A DNA stretch of 64,000 bases from Terriglobia bacterium (GCA_020072815.1 JAIQGE010000018.1:1-64000), one strand, 5' to 3'; positions 41,609-51,096 are shown, counted from the stretch's first letter. Notes: generated by a model from the sequence alone, not told the origin. Made by a program: numbers and translations.

Positions 41609-42682
41609 TTGAATATGTTCCAAGTTCTCGTGATGATCGGTGTCTTAGCTGCACCTGTACTGGCCCAGCCGCAGGCCCCTGCATCGAGTGATGCAAAGGC
41701 GCAGAGCGGGCAGAATTCGCAGACGCCCGCAGGCGCTCCGGGGACGGCCACGCCGCCGCAGCCGCTTCAGCCGCCGCAACCGGTTGCCCCGGATGCCGCT
41801 GTGGTTACGATTCACGGCCTTTGCCCTGACGGCCAAGGCAAATCGGGGCAGTCTGATTCGTGCTCTTTGGTATTGACACGGGCGCAATTTGAAACCATGG
41901 TCGCCTCCATCAACGTTTCTAACCAAACCTACACGGAGCCCGCGCTGCGTAGTCTGGCCTCGGGGTTCGTCACAGTGCTGGCTCTAGCCGATGCCGGCGA
42001 AAAAGAGGGAATCGAAAAAGATCCGCGTTTCCAGGAGTTGATGAAGGTCACGCGCAAGCGTGCTCTCGCGGACGCTTATCGCCGTTTTCTGCAGGAGAAA
42101 TACGGCAACCCTGCGCCCGAAGAGATCGCCGAATACTACAAGCAGAACATCCATCAATTTGAGCAGGTGAAGATTGACCGCATTCTGGTCCCCAAAGTGA
42201 ATCCCAAGCGGTCGCAGGAGAACCGCGCGGAATTCGAGAAGAAGGCGCGTCAGTTGGCCGGCGAGATTCGCGAGCGGGCGGCCCGAGGCGAAGACATGAA
42301 CTCGCTCCAGATAGAAGCCTATAAATCACTCGGGCTTGTTGATTCCCAGCCTCCTCAAGTGGAAGTGAATACCAGCCGAAAAGGCGTCTTGTTGCCGGCA
42401 GTGGAACAGAAAATCAATGCTCTCAAGCCTGGCGAAGTCACCCCGGTTGAGGCTGAACCGTCAGGATTCAACATCTATAAGCTGCGTGCCAGAAACACGG
42501 TTCCGCTTGAAACGGCCAAGGCCCAGATTGTCCGCGAGCTCTCCCAGAAAAACATTGACGCTGCTATGAAGGCCGTGACCAGCCGCGTGCATGCCGACTT
42601 CAACGAGGATTTCTTTAAACCCCACACCACGGGACCCGCACAAAAGCCCCGCCTGCCGTCCGGGACAGCGCAAGAAAGATAG
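41609..42682 (+). CDS. Exported PpiC/SurA-type peptidyl-prolyl isomerase-like protein
   Basis: A 357-residue protein. A signal peptide (MFQVLVMIGVLAAPVLAQ), a Pro/Gln-rich spacer (about 20-60), a SurA_N-like helical segment (FETMVASINVSN ... RKRALADAYRRFLQEKYG) and a parvulin-type domain (about 165-285: VKIDRILVPKV ... MNSLQIEAYKSLG ... EQKINALKPGEVTPVEAEPSGFNIYKL). It probably helps fold exported proteins, which fits an island of giant secreted repeat proteins; that link is inference. The TTG at 41609 is six bases after AAAGGAAGG and is preferred; an ATG two codons later (41615) is the alternative. Parvulin active-site His residues are not obvious, so it may be a chaperone without isomerase activity. 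Confidence 0.82.
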   Translation: MNMFQVLVMIGVLAAPVLAQPQAPASSDAKAQSGQNSQTPAGAPGTATPPQPLQPPQPVAPDAAVVTIHGLCPDGQGKSGQSDSCSLVLTRAQFETMVASINVSNQTYTEPALRSLASGFVTVLALADAGEKEGIEKDPRFQELMKVTRKRALADAYRRFLQEKYGNPAPEEIAEYYKQNIHQFEQVKIDRILVPKVNPKRSQENRAEFEKKARQLAGEIRERAARGEDMNSLQIEAYKSLGLVDSQPPQVEVNTSRKGVLLPAVEQKINALKPGEVTPVEAEPSGFNIYKLRARNTVPLETAKAQIVRELSQKNIDAAMKAVTSRVHADFNEDFFKPHTTGPAQKPRLPSGTAQER

Positions 42683-42878
42683 GCGCTCTGGCGACACCAG
42701 ACGTTGAGTGTGAGAAATCAAGCCGGGAGGCTTCAAGTGCCCTCGCCAATAATAAGGACGTCACTTTGAGAAGGTCGCGCGCCGAGGGCATTCAGCCGCG
42801 CGGCACTTCGCCCAAGCGGACTTATGAGGAGTCTAGGTCCCTTTTGACGATCACGGTACATTAGCCGACTTCCCGCTA
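42683..42878. other. Short non-coding region
   Basis: Nothing recognised apart from weak CTGG/CCAG pairing just after the PpiC-like stop. Confidence 0.4.
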
Positions 42879-43130
42879 CTAATCGTAGTAAGCCGGCATC
42901 GAATCACTCCCGTGGCCGGCAAACCTCTCAGCGATGGCTCGATTCCGGGGTTTGTTCCTCATCGATCCTGAAGCCCAGGCAACACACTCGAAATGACACG
43001 TAAGAGTTGTTAAGCGGCCACGTCGCCTTTTTTCTTCGAGCGCGAGTTCGAGATTGTCATGCGTCTCGTCATCATTGGGATTGATGGGCAGCGCCGCCCG
43101 GAACTCAGCGATTGCGCCCCTACAAATCAC
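42879..43130 (-). pseudogene. Frame-shifted remnant of the TPR array
   Basis: Reads GAIAEFRAALPINPND and then DNLELALEEKRRRG in a frame shifted from the large TPR gene, directly after that gene's stop. Compared with the normal repeat DNA, the junction (around 43115-43135) has lost bases in the AAAAGGG run and gained one in TAGGGG. It looks like one further TPR unit plus the original C-terminal tail, now out of frame. Confidence 0.6.
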
Positions 43131-45844
43131 CCTTTTCCGAGAGAATAGCCGAGAATAGCATGGTAGTCGCGCGCCATGGCATCATTGGGATCGATGCGCA
43201 GCGCCGCCCGGAACTCAGCGATTGCGCCCTCCTCATCACCACTAAGCACGAGCGCAGCACCGAGGTTGCTATGCGCCTTGGCAAGATTAGGATCGATGCG
43301 CAGCGCAGACCGGTATTCTGCGATTGCACCCTCCAGGTCACCCTTTTTTTGCAGGAGCGCAACACCGAGGTTGACATGCGCCTTGGTATCTTTGGGATTG
43401 ATGGACAGGGCGGTTCGGTATTCTGCGATTGCGCCCTCCAGATCACCGATTTTCCCGAGCCCGATGCCGAGGTTGGTGTGCACCTCGGCAAGATTAGGAT
43501 CGATGCGCACCGCCATACGGAACTCAGCGATCGTGCCCGCTAGATCTCCTTTTTTGTTGAGCATGGCACCGAGGCCGGCATGCGCGCTGGCATCATTGGG
43601 ATCGATGCGCACCGCCATCCGGAACTCAGCGATTGCATCCTCCACATCACCCTTTCCCCCAAGCAAAATACCGAGGTTGCCATGCGCCTCGGCATCATTG
43701 GGGTTGATGCGCACTGCGGTGCGGTATTCGGCGAAGGAGCCTTCCGTGTCACCCCTTCGTCCAAGGGCAAAGCCGAGGCGGTGATGCGCGTTGCCATCAT
43801 TGGGATTGATGCGCAGCGCAGTTCGGTATTCAGCGATTGCGCCCTCCATATCGCCCCTCATCTGGAGCGTTGCACCGAGGTTGCTGTGCGCCGCGGCATC
43901 ATCGGGGTTGATGCGCAACGCAGCCTGGAATTCTACGATCGCGCCCTCCAGGTTGCCTCTCATCTGGAGCGTTGCACCGAGGTTGCTGTGCGTGTTGGCA
44001 TCATTGGGATTGAGGCGCAGCTCAGCCCGGTATTCAGCGATTGCGCCCTCCATATCTCCCTTTGCCCCAAGTGCGAAGCCAAGGTCGCTGTGCGTCTCAG
44101 CACGATCAGGATCGATGCCCAACGCAGCCCGGTATTCTACGATCGCGCCCTCCAGGTCGCCGCTCATCCGGAGCGCTGCACCGAGCTGGCAATGCGCCTT
44201 GGCATCATTGGGATTGATATGCAACGCAGCCCGCAATTCGTCGATTGCACCCTCCAGATCACCCTTTGTCCCGAGCACGCAGCCGAGGTAGAAATGCGCC
44301 TCACCATCATGAGGATTGATGCGTAGCAGGGCCTGAAATTCTGCGATGGCGCCCTCCAGGTCACCCTTTCGTACAAGGGCGAGACCGAGCTGCAAATGCG
44401 CCTTGGCATGGTTAGGATTGATGCGCAGCAGGGCCTGAAATTCTGCGATGGCGCCCTCCAGGTCACCCTTTCGTACAAGGGGGAGACCGAGGTGGAAATG
44501 CGCCATGGCATGGTTAGGATTAATGCGCAGCAGGGCCTGATATTCAGCGATTGCGCCCTCAACATCACCCCTCATCCCGAGAATATCCCCGAGGTGGCCA
44601 TGCGGTTCGGCATAATCGGGATCGATGCGCATCGCAGCCCGGAATTCAGCGATTGCACGCTCCAGATCACCCTTTGTTCCGACCGCGATGCCAAGGCTGT
44701 TGTGCGCCTCGGCAAGATTGGGATTGATGCGCAGCGCGGCCTGGTATTCTGCGATGGCGCCTTCCCAATCGCCCTTGTCATGAAGTGCGCGACCAAGTTT
44801 GGAATGCGCACTGGCATGATCGGGATTGATGCGCAGCGCGGCCTGGTATTCTGCGATGGCCCCTTCCAGATCGCCCTTGCCCTGAAGCATGAGGCCAAGG
44901 TTGTTGTGCGCTTCGGCAAGATCGGGATTGATGCGCAACGCTACCTGGTATTCTGCGATGGCCCCTTCCAGATCGCCCTTGTCATAGAGCGCGCTGCCAA
45001 GTTTGGTGTGCGCCCGAACCTCATTGGGATTGATGCGCAGCACAGCCCGGAACTCAGCGATGGCGTCCTCCACATCACCCTTTTCCTTGAGCGCAACACC
45101 GAGATTGTAATGCGTGTTGGCATTGTTGGGATTGATGCTCAGCGCGGTTCGGTATTCTGCGATTGCGCCCTCCACATCACCCTTTTCCTTGAGCGCGAAG
45201 CCGAGGTTGCCGTGCGCCTCGGCGATATTAGGATTGATGCGCAGCGCCGCCCGGTATTCAGTGATTGCGCCCTCCAGGTCACCGTTTTCCCAGAGCGCGA
45301 AGCCGAGGTTGAAATGCGCCTCGGCAAGATTAGGATTGATACGCAGAGCGGCGCGGTATTCAGCGATTGCGCCTTCCACATCACCCTTTTGACCGAGCGC
45401 AACACCGAGGTTGTTATGCGTCTGGACATCGTTGGGATTGATGTGCAGCGCCGCCCGGTATTCAGTGATTGCGCCCTCCAGGTCACCGTTTTTCCAGAGC
45501 GCGAAGCCGAGGTTGAAATGCGTCTCGGCAAGATTAGGATTGATACGCAGAGCCGCCCGGTATTCAGTGATTGCGCCTTCCACATCACCCTTTTGACCGA
45601 GCGCAACACCGAGGTTGTTATGCGCAGGGGCATAATTGGGATTGATGCGCAACGCAGCCCGGTATTCTGCGATTGCGTCCTCCTGGTCACCCTTTGCCCT
45701 GAGCGCGGCACCGAGGTTGACATGTGTCTCGACAAGATCGGGATCGATCCGGAGCACGGCGCGGTATTCCGTGATTGCTCCCATCATGTCGCCTTTGGCA
45801 AAGAGGGCATTGCCAAGAGTGAAGTGTTCCTCTGCCGTGCTCAT
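43127..45844 (-). CDS. Protein of about 26 tandem TPR repeats
   Basis: About 905 residues made almost wholly of 34-residue TPR units with consensus A..H.NLG.AL..KGD.EGAIAEYRAALRINPN. No signal peptide or other domain is seen, so it is probably a cytoplasmic scaffold for protein-protein contacts. The ATG at 45844 (MSTAEEHFTLG) fits the first repeat; GGAAGGAG lies too far from it but suitably for an in-frame TTG at 45853 (LPEMSTAEE), so the true start may be three codons earlier. The 102-bp DNA periodicity is strong, with near-identical neighbours. The reading frame stops inside a repeat (YSLGKG) and the next unit is found in another frame, so the C terminus is probably truncated. Confidence 0.88.
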   Translation of the reverse strand: MSTAEEHFTLGNALFAKGDMMGAITEYRAVLRIDPDLVETHVNLGAALRAKGDQEDAIAEYRAALRINPNYAPAHNNLGVALGQKGDVEGAITEYRAALRINPNLAETHFNLGFALWKNGDLEGAITEYRAALHINPNDVQTHNNLGVALGQKGDVEGAIAEYRAALRINPNLAEAHFNLGFALWENGDLEGAITEYRAALRINPNIAEAHGNLGFALKEKGDVEGAIAEYRTALSINPNNANTHYNLGVALKEKGDVEDAIAEFRAVLRINPNEVRAHTKLGSALYDKGDLEGAIAEYQVALRINPDLAEAHNNLGLMLQGKGDLEGAIAEYQAALRINPDHASAHSKLGRALHDKGDWEGAIAEYQAALRINPNLAEAHNSLGIAVGTKGDLERAIAEFRAAMRIDPDYAEPHGHLGDILGMRGDVEGAIAEYQALLRINPNHAMAHFHLGLPLVRKGDLEGAIAEFQALLRINPNHAKAHLQLGLALVRKGDLEGAIAEFQALLRINPHDGEAHFYLGCVLGTKGDLEGAIDELRAALHINPNDAKAHCQLGAALRMSGDLEGAIVEYRAALGIDPDRAETHSDLGFALGAKGDMEGAIAEYRAELRLNPNDANTHSNLGATLQMRGNLEGAIVEFQAALRINPDDAAAHSNLGATLQMRGDMEGAIAEYRTALRINPNDGNAHHRLGFALGRRGDTEGSFAEYRTAVRINPNDAEAHGNLGILLGGKGDVEDAIAEFRMAVRIDPNDASAHAGLGAMLNKKGDLAGTIAEFRMAVRIDPNLAEVHTNLGIGLGKIGDLEGAIAEYRTALSINPKDTKAHVNLGVALLQKKGDLEGAIAEYRSALRIDPNLAKAHSNLGAALVLSGDEEGAIAEFRAALRIDPNDAMARDYHAILGYSLGKG
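43130..45800 (-). repeat. 102-bp tandem repeats (TPR units)
   Basis: DNA repeats of 102 bp with many near-identical neighbours (for example the pairs near 44400/44500 and 45250/45490). The regularity also keeps antisense frames open, which are not genes. Confidence 0.85.
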
Positions 45845-46023
45845 CTCGGGCAAAACTCTCCTTCCTTGACTGTTGCTACTGTGCCATGCGGGGGTAATGG
45901 CGGCGCGGCCTAGGCTATCACAGGTCTGGCGATATCGGTATGGGAATGGCCCACAGGTCTGAGTTCCATCAACCTGCAAGTCAAAAACGCTTCGCCTCGT
46001 CTCTTTCTATTGACAGGTGTGAA

Positions 46024-46221
46024 ATGAGCGTTCGCGTCCAAACTCACGTGATCAGAACGTTTGCGTTCGATTACTCCCCAGAAACGGTCAAGGGTGGAGA
46101 AATTCCTCTGGATCGGTCATGGTCCGCAAACGCCCGCGAAACGGGCTTCTGGGAAATGACGGACGAGATTAGTCTGCCGAGACACTTTCGCGTCCCAGCA
46201 GCCGGTTTCATTTCACTCTGA
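46024..46221 (+). CDS. Doubtful small protein, 65 aa
   Basis: An open frame starting MSVRVQTHVIRTFAFDY with AGGTG five bases upstream. It has no family that I recognise, no membrane segment and no partner gene. It is listed because the gap is otherwise empty; it may be non-coding. Confidence 0.2.
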   Translation: MSVRVQTHVIRTFAFDYSPETVKGGEIPLDRSWSANARETGFWEMTDEISLPRHFRVPAAGFISL

Positions 46222-46350
46222 CCTGACCTGTGGCTACCTGCATTCCCGGTGCGCGAATATACGGCTTTCCGGCCCATTCAAGCACACAGTCATCTTAGGG
46301 CAGGCAGGGCTATTACGAATCGTAGCGCCATATCTTCCATCCACAATCGC

Positions 46351-46382
46351 AAAGGAAAACGGGCCGCGAAGCGGGGCCCGTT
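46351..46382 (-). terminator. Intrinsic terminator for the propeller/FN3 gene
   Basis: On the minus strand, AACGGGCC pairs with GGCCCGTT around a short loop and is followed by TTCCTTT. It lies about 70 bases after the stop of the gene at 46453-49359. Confidence 0.8.
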
Positions 46383-46452
46383 GTTCAATTGAAGGTTTAG
46401 AGTTTTTCCGGGTTGCCGAGATGCGGTTGCACCCCGGCAGTCCAGAAGCCTG

Positions 46453-49359
46453 TTATCTCGGTCTGATGGTCAAAGTAACGGAGTTAGGCAGAGTATCGGT
46501 GCCACCAGGGCCAAACGATACTGTACCGGTAGTTAACAACGTTTGTCCTGACGTGCCGGCCGCCGCCGTCACATTGACGGTGACGATCATGGTTTGTGGC
46601 GGTTTCGCGCCGTTTTTGGTTGAGCCACCCAGACTGGCGGTGGTGCAGGTGACAGTGCCGCCGTTGGCGGGAAGAGCCGGTCCGCCGCAGACTGCCACGC
46701 CGCCATTGTTCACGGTAGCGGTGACGCTGTTAATGATCAGGCCAACTGGCACCACATTGGAGAACGCGACGTTCTGCGCGGTTGTGGTGGTTGTGTTGCT
46801 GATGGTCCAGGTGAGGTTTCCAGCCTGCCCAATGTTGGGCCGGGGATTCTGGGCGACGCCAGCGACGGAGATCGCGGCACTAGCACCTCCGCCGGTTGCT
46901 GCGGTTGTTGTCGTCTTGCTGGCGGTGGTGGGAACCAGGGCAGTACCAGCAGCGTCTGTTCCGGTGACCGTCGCCGAGTTGGTGATGGTCTGGCCTTGCA
47001 TCTGCACGATGACGTTGACTCTGGCTACGGCGCCTGGAGCCAAATCACCCACAGTGCAGTTCGCAGTAACCACGCCCGCGCCTCCGCTCGTGCACACTCC
47101 CGGTCCGGTTGCGGACAGGATGTTCGCTATCGGCAGGAGAGTTACACCACCTGAGCCGCTGACGGCATTAATGCCGGCTTGCGAGTAGGTAAAGGTTGTG
47201 GCCGTAAGGCCGCTCGTAACCGCGAATGTGCCGTTGAAGGAAGGATCGGTCACACCTGCAATGGTCACGGTTTGGCCAAAGCCGAAGAAGGTTGGATCGA
47301 CGGTGGTTACAGTCACAACGCCGTTTAACCGCGAAATCGACGAAATGCTCGCCGCCACGGTGCTCAGCGTGTCTGCCACGGAGATGTTGGACGCCGGGAA
47401 ATTCGACGTGTTGGTAATGGTGATGGTATAGGTCACTGGCGACGGCGGGGTCGTTCCAGTGGACGGGCCGCCCATGGTAACCGTTAAAGTCGGCGTGTTG
47501 GCTGCCGAAGGAATGACCGCATTGGAGGGCGCCGATTCAGCGCTGTTTCCGGCAATGTTGGTCGCGTGCACAGTGAAGGTGTAGGAATGACCGTTGATCA
47601 GACCGCCGATCAACACGCTATCAGTATTCGAGCCGAACGCGGGCGGCGGCACGCCTACTGAGACCCCGGTAGGAACACCGGCATCCAGTACGCTCACCGT
47701 GTAGCTGGTAATGGGTGAACCTCCGTTGCTGGCCGAAACCGTCCAGCTCACGAACGCCTGCGTATCGCCTGCAACGGCCGTCGCGCCGGTGGGTGCGCTG
47801 GGCACGCCGATGCCCGGGGGCGTAGCGATGTTGCTCTGGATTGAAAGCGCGCTGGTTCCCGTGGCATTGGTGGCCGAGACTTGGAAAGCGTAAGAAACGC
47901 CGTCGGTCAGGCCGGGGATCAGGAGCGAAGTGGGCGGGTAGATAGAGCCCGCCGCTGGGTTGACAACGATGTCAGCCAGAGGCGCGCCGACGGAGATAAA
48001 GCTGTTGTGTACGGTGTAGCTGGTTACCGGCTGGGCAACCTGCGCCGGACTCCAACTCAGGGTAATTTGCGATTCGCCGGCCACCGCTACAACATTCAAC
48101 GGCGTTCCCGGAGCAGCAGGTCCTGCTGAGGTCTGCGTTGTCTGCCACCAGCGGCCATTGCCAATGGCGGCTGCATTAACAGCAATGACTGGATCCTCGG
48201 CTGAGTACGCAATCAGGTTGGCGGGGTCGGTTCCGTCCACCACCATGGCGTTCATGGCCGCGAGCGGCGGATTGGGCAGCGGGTCAACCAGGTAAGTCAA
48301 ATCAAAGGTGGAGCCGGCCAGTCCCTGGGCAATGTTGCCTACCCAAGCGACTTGGCTTCCCACGCCGTAATAGAGATTGTTGCCGTTGATGGCGGGATAG
48401 AACTGATCGCCGGCCAGGCTGACTGTGGGGCCTACCTGGGGCAGTATGGGTATCACCGTGCCATTCGCCGTGCTGCATGCCGCAAACGGAGGAACCAGAC
48501 AGGTGGTATCGGCATTGGGGATCACGAACGGAGAAGTGCCGTCGCCCGAAAACAAGTTGTGGCCCAGAAAGGCCAAACCGTTGCTGGATGCGCCATCCGG
48601 ACTTGTGGCCACCAGTTGCTCGAGCTGCGCACAGGTGCCAAAGCCGAACTCGGTGGCGGTGGCTGGGCTGTTAAAGCGAAGGATGTCGCCGCTGTCCAGG
48701 AATCCTACCCAGATGTCCCCCAACGGGCTCATGGCCAATCCGTTAGGCGTTGTGCCGGTCCCCAGAAACGGGCAACCTGAACCGCCAAGAAATGCCCCTC
48801 CTCTCCTAACGCCCGAGCCGCCAGCCAGCGTAAAGGCGGAGGTGAGGTCCAGCATGCCGTGACCGCCGTCAGCCGAAGGATCGAAGCCGATGCGAATCAC
48901 GCCTTGGCTGGCGCTGTTGTTGTCAACGAAATAGAGGAAGTGTCTTGCTGCGTCATAGGCGAACTGGCCGCCGAAAGGTATTGGAGCGCCCGCCCGGTTG
49001 ATGTTATACGAACAGGTCAACATATTGATGTCCCAGGGCCCTGGGGCGTCAATTTCTGGATCCATGCGGCATGGACCGGCGAAGCTATCCCCCACCCACA
49101 AATGGCGCACGGGCCGGCCGGTGAACTGGCTGATCGCCGCACCTTGCAGGACGATGCCGCCCACTGGGCCGGTGTTTACGGTGTTCGCAGTTCCACCTGA
49201 GAACTCAATGGTATTGGTGGTTGGGGCCACAGGTGTTTGCGCGCTGGCTGTGAGTGCGGCGAACGCAAGAAGAATTGTGAGGCAGAACCAAACGCGGGCC
49301 GAAATGCGCCGCCCGCAGCATACGCCTGGCTCGGCGGCTGTCCGTGTCGAGGTATTCAT
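46453..49359 (-). CDS. Exported propeller / fibronectin III / DUF11 protein
   Basis: A 968-residue exported protein. Signal peptide (LTILLAFAALTASAQ, about residues 27-41), a propeller-like domain opening with LWVGDSFAGPCRMD (related to the GFCR module of the gene at 19473), two fibronectin type III domains (about 416-512 and 520-612: LNVVAVAGESQITLSWSPA; ATAVAGDTQAFVSWTVS), and two DUF11-like domains (about 621-815 and 826-968). The first DUF11 contains the same inserted module (RLNGVVTVTT ... DPSFNGTFAVTS ... FTYSQAG) seen twice in the 1974-residue protein. GGAAGG is five bases before the ATG. Array 5 on the same strand is its probable promoter. Likely an envelope or extracellular binding protein. 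Confidence 0.87.
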   Translation of the reverse strand: MNTSTRTAAEPGVCCGRRISARVWFCLTILLAFAALTASAQTPVAPTTNTIEFSGGTANTVNTGPVGGIVLQGAAISQFTGRPVRHLWVGDSFAGPCRMDPEIDAPGPWDINMLTCSYNINRAGAPIPFGGQFAYDAARHFLYFVDNNSASQGVIRIGFDPSADGGHGMLDLTSAFTLAGGSGVRRGGAFLGGSGCPFLGTGTTPNGLAMSPLGDIWVGFLDSGDILRFNSPATATEFGFGTCAQLEQLVATSPDGASSNGLAFLGHNLFSGDGTSPFVIPNADTTCLVPPFAACSTANGTVIPILPQVGPTVSLAGDQFYPAINGNNLYYGVGSQVAWVGNIAQGLAGSTFDLTYLVDPLPNPPLAAMNAMVVDGTDPANLIAYSAEDPVIAVNAAAIGNGRWWQTTQTSAGPAAPGTPLNVVAVAGESQITLSWSPAQVAQPVTSYTVHNSFISVGAPLADIVVNPAAGSIYPPTSLLIPGLTDGVSYAFQVSATNATGTSALSIQSNIATPPGIGVPSAPTGATAVAGDTQAFVSWTVSASNGGSPITSYTVSVLDAGVPTGVSVGVPPPAFGSNTDSVLIGGLINGHSYTFTVHATNIAGNSAESAPSNAVIPSAANTPTLTVTMGGPSTGTTPPSPVTYTITITNTSNFPASNISVADTLSTVAASISSISRLNGVVTVTTVDPTFFGFGQTVTIAGVTDPSFNGTFAVTSGLTATTFTYSQAGINAVSGSGGVTLLPIANILSATGPGVCTSGGAGVVTANCTVGDLAPGAVARVNVIVQMQGQTITNSATVTGTDAAGTALVPTTASKTTTTAATGGGASAAISVAGVAQNPRPNIGQAGNLTWTISNTTTTTAQNVAFSNVVPVGLIINSVTATVNNGGVAVCGGPALPANGGTVTCTTASLGGSTKNGAKPPQTMIVTVNVTAAAGTSGQTLLTTGTVSFGPGGTDTLPNSVTLTIRPR

Positions 49360-49797
49360 TTTTGCCTTCCCGTCCTGGGCTCATGGCCCAAGGATCGTTT
49401 CGAATTGGCAAGGCATCATCCGTTGTGTTTAAGAAAGGCTGTCTTCTTAGAGACAACCATTCACGCCGCCACACCTCAGCGCACGTAAGCTCGAGCCTTC
49501 TGCCAGCGCCGTGACCTGTGAAAGCCGGAAGGAGCAGGACAGGGCGCAAATCAGCGAAAGCTCGCTCATTAAGGTTTTAGGCCGGAAGGATTAGAGGGCG
49601 ATTGATTGTGGATTAAAATCTCTAATGTTCGGTCCTGGACATACGTATCGCCCGGCTCTGGCGCACGCAACCTTATGAATCAATGGACTGGACCGTCTTA
49701 ATCTGACGCGGAGTTGCCGGACTTCCGGGTCTTATCGGCTGAAGAGCAATGGTTTTACCGGGAATTTTCCCGTTCCACTTTTATTTTCAGGCTGTCT
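49360..49797. other. Non-coding region with array 5 and two CTTCCGGC/G types
   Basis: On the minus strand: array 5 and two CTTCCGGC octamers (49581-49588, 49524-49531), the latter inside a CCTGT/ACAGG hairpin. On the plus strand: CTTCCGGG (49722), GGCTGAAGAGC (49737) and a CGGGAA/TTCCCG hairpin with T-rich flank (49757-49785), plus an FRVLS-type frame. Elements thus point both ways. Confidence 0.55.
49567..49627 (-). promoter_or_regulatory. 11-bp phased TTAATC-type array 5 (longest)
   Basis: Read on the minus strand: CATTAG (49627), TTAATC (49616), TCAATC (49605), CTAATC (49594), a degenerate unit, and TTAATG (49572), all in one 11-bp phase. The ATTAGAGA.TTTAATC flank matches array 2. It points to the gene starting at 49359. 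Confidence 0.7.
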
Positions 49798-49800
49798 TCA
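49714..49800 (+). other. Short frame with FRVLS-type peptide
   Basis: From a TTG at 49714 the frame reads PDFRVLSAEEQWFYRE, then SRSTFIFRLSS. It resembles the frame at 29184 (PTFRVLSSADQ-FYRA, then KSTISYRVLS), with different codons for the same Leu and Ser. It runs on into the antisense of the next gene, so the natural 3' end is unclear. Confidence 0.35.
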
Positions 49801-51096
49801 GCGAACCTTGAGAATGATGTCCGCGTCGAAGATGTCGGGCTTGCCGTCACGAATGTAGGGGCGAAAACTCCACTGACGCAGTGCGCGATCACCCGCCGTG
49901 AACAGCCGGGAAGACACATTGTTGGGATTTTGGACTCCGACGACTTTTCCGTGCTCATCCACTGAGGCCCGCAATGTGAATGTTTTTCTGGCGGAAGGCT
50001 TGCCGGGTGACGCTTGGGCCTCCACCACCCGCGTGGCCAGCTTGCGGGCCTGGCTGTCATTCAGCACGGGAACGGGATCCAGCGTGGAGGCAAAAGCAAG
50101 CGTCAGCACTGATTCCATCTGCATGGGGACGCCGTTCACGTACGGCTGGAACCGCCAGCGCAGTAGCTGGTCGCGCGCCGCGTCGCTGACTTCAGGATTG
50201 TCAGAGCCCACAAGCCACGCTTCGCGCACGTGGCCGCTGCGGTCTGCGGAGATGTAGAGCGTCACTTGCCCTGAGGCTTTGCCCCTGCGCACCACCGGCC
50301 ACTTGAGGTCAGGAGCATCCACGATGAGCCTGCGCGCGGTATCTTCCCCCACCTCCACGTTTTTCAGCATCTGTGCCGGCGGAGTTGGCTGGTCCACAAG
50401 AAAAAGTTGTTCGTCCGCCTTCGCGGCGGCCTGCAACTCCACGATCTCAGCGCTAATCGTTGTGCCAGGCCGGGGGCTAAGGATGACCCGTCGCGCAACC
50501 TGCTTCGCGCCGAATGGTCTATAGTCCTGAAACTCTGCGCGATAACCCGGCGTAGACACGGCCTTGAGCAGACCGTCCTTGCCCCGAAAGCAGAATGCCA
50601 ATTGCAGGGTGGACTGCGCTGGAGGAACACCAGAGTGTGTTTGTAGGTTGAGGCAGGCGGTGGATTGCGTCGAATCGCCGGGCAAGTCCACTCGCCCAGC
50701 CAATCGTTTCAGCTGTTCCAGCATTGGCAGGGGATCAAAAATGGCGGTAATCAGATCATGCAGCCAAAAAGGATAATAGTCACCGGTGTTCTGCTCGGAA
50801 ACCTTATCGCCATTCACGATCAGCACCTGGGAAAAGCCTGGCGACTGGATCGTGCGGCGCCACTTGGTGGGCGAGAGCCAATATTCTTCCACGTCGGCCC
50901 GGTAGTCCGAATGCGGGTTTCCAGCTTCAGCGATTGTTGCCTTGAGATGAAAAGGCGGGCTTCCTGGCAGGGTCAGTTGCGATTGCTCCACAGCATGTTG
51001 CGCGGCCTCGGCAATAGAAACGATCTTATCGGCCGGCAGACCATGAGCTACAGGGGAAATCATCAAGCCCAGCAACAGGAGAGCAGCTGATCGCAT
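49798..51096 (-). CDS. Exported protein with two TonB-C-like domains
   Basis: A 432-residue exported protein (signal MRSAALLLLGLMISPVAHG). Residues 20-250 form an unassigned domain (HLKATIAEAGNPHSDYRADVEEYWLSPTKWRR) similar in feel to outer-membrane lipoprotein-sorting or DUF-type folds. The C-terminal part carries two TonB-C-like domains: the first around residue 276 (GQVTLYISADRSGHVREAWLVGSD ... LLRWRFQPYVNGVPM), the second around 360-432 (SVDEHGKVVGVQN ... LRQWSFRPYIRDGKP). Acidobacteriota encode many such proteins without the proline-rich TonB stalk or membrane anchor, so energy transduction is unlikely; they may bind partners in the periplasm. No strong ribosome site at ATG 51096. Confidence 0.82.
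   Translation of the reverse strand: MRSAALLLLGLMISPVAHGLPADKIVSIAEAAQHAVEQSQLTLPGSPPFHLKATIAEAGNPHSDYRADVEEYWLSPTKWRRTIQSPGFSQVLIVNGDKVSEQNTGDYYPFWLHDLITAIFDPLPMLEQLKRLAGRVDLPGDSTQSTACLNLQTHSGVPPAQSTLQLAFCFRGKDGLLKAVSTPGYRAEFQDYRPFGAKQVARRVILSPRPGTTISAEIVELQAAAKADEQLFLVDQPTPPAQMLKNVEVGEDTARRLIVDAPDLKWPVVRRGKASGQVTLYISADRSGHVREAWLVGSDNPEVSDAARDQLLRWRFQPYVNGVPMQMESVLTLAFASTLDPVPVLNDSQARKLATRVVEAQASPGKPSARKTFTLRASVDEHGKVVGVQNPNNVSSRLFTAGDRALRQWSFRPYIRDGKPDIFDADIILKVR

Larger units (their letters stand above)
45845..46452. other. Intergenic region, mostly non-coding
   Basis: Contains a doubtful small frame (46024-46221) and the terminator of the next minus-strand gene (46351-46382). No array or repeat found. 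Confidence 0.5.

Noticed and set aside
43130-45800. CRISPR-like regular repeats
   Set aside because: Period is 102 bp with no unique spacers, and it encodes TPR units.
44396-45913. Long plus-strand open frame (505 codons) antisense to the TPR gene
   Set aside because: The 102-bp repeat keeps several antisense frames open; its translation is a periodic low-similarity sequence, whereas the minus strand gives clear TPR units.
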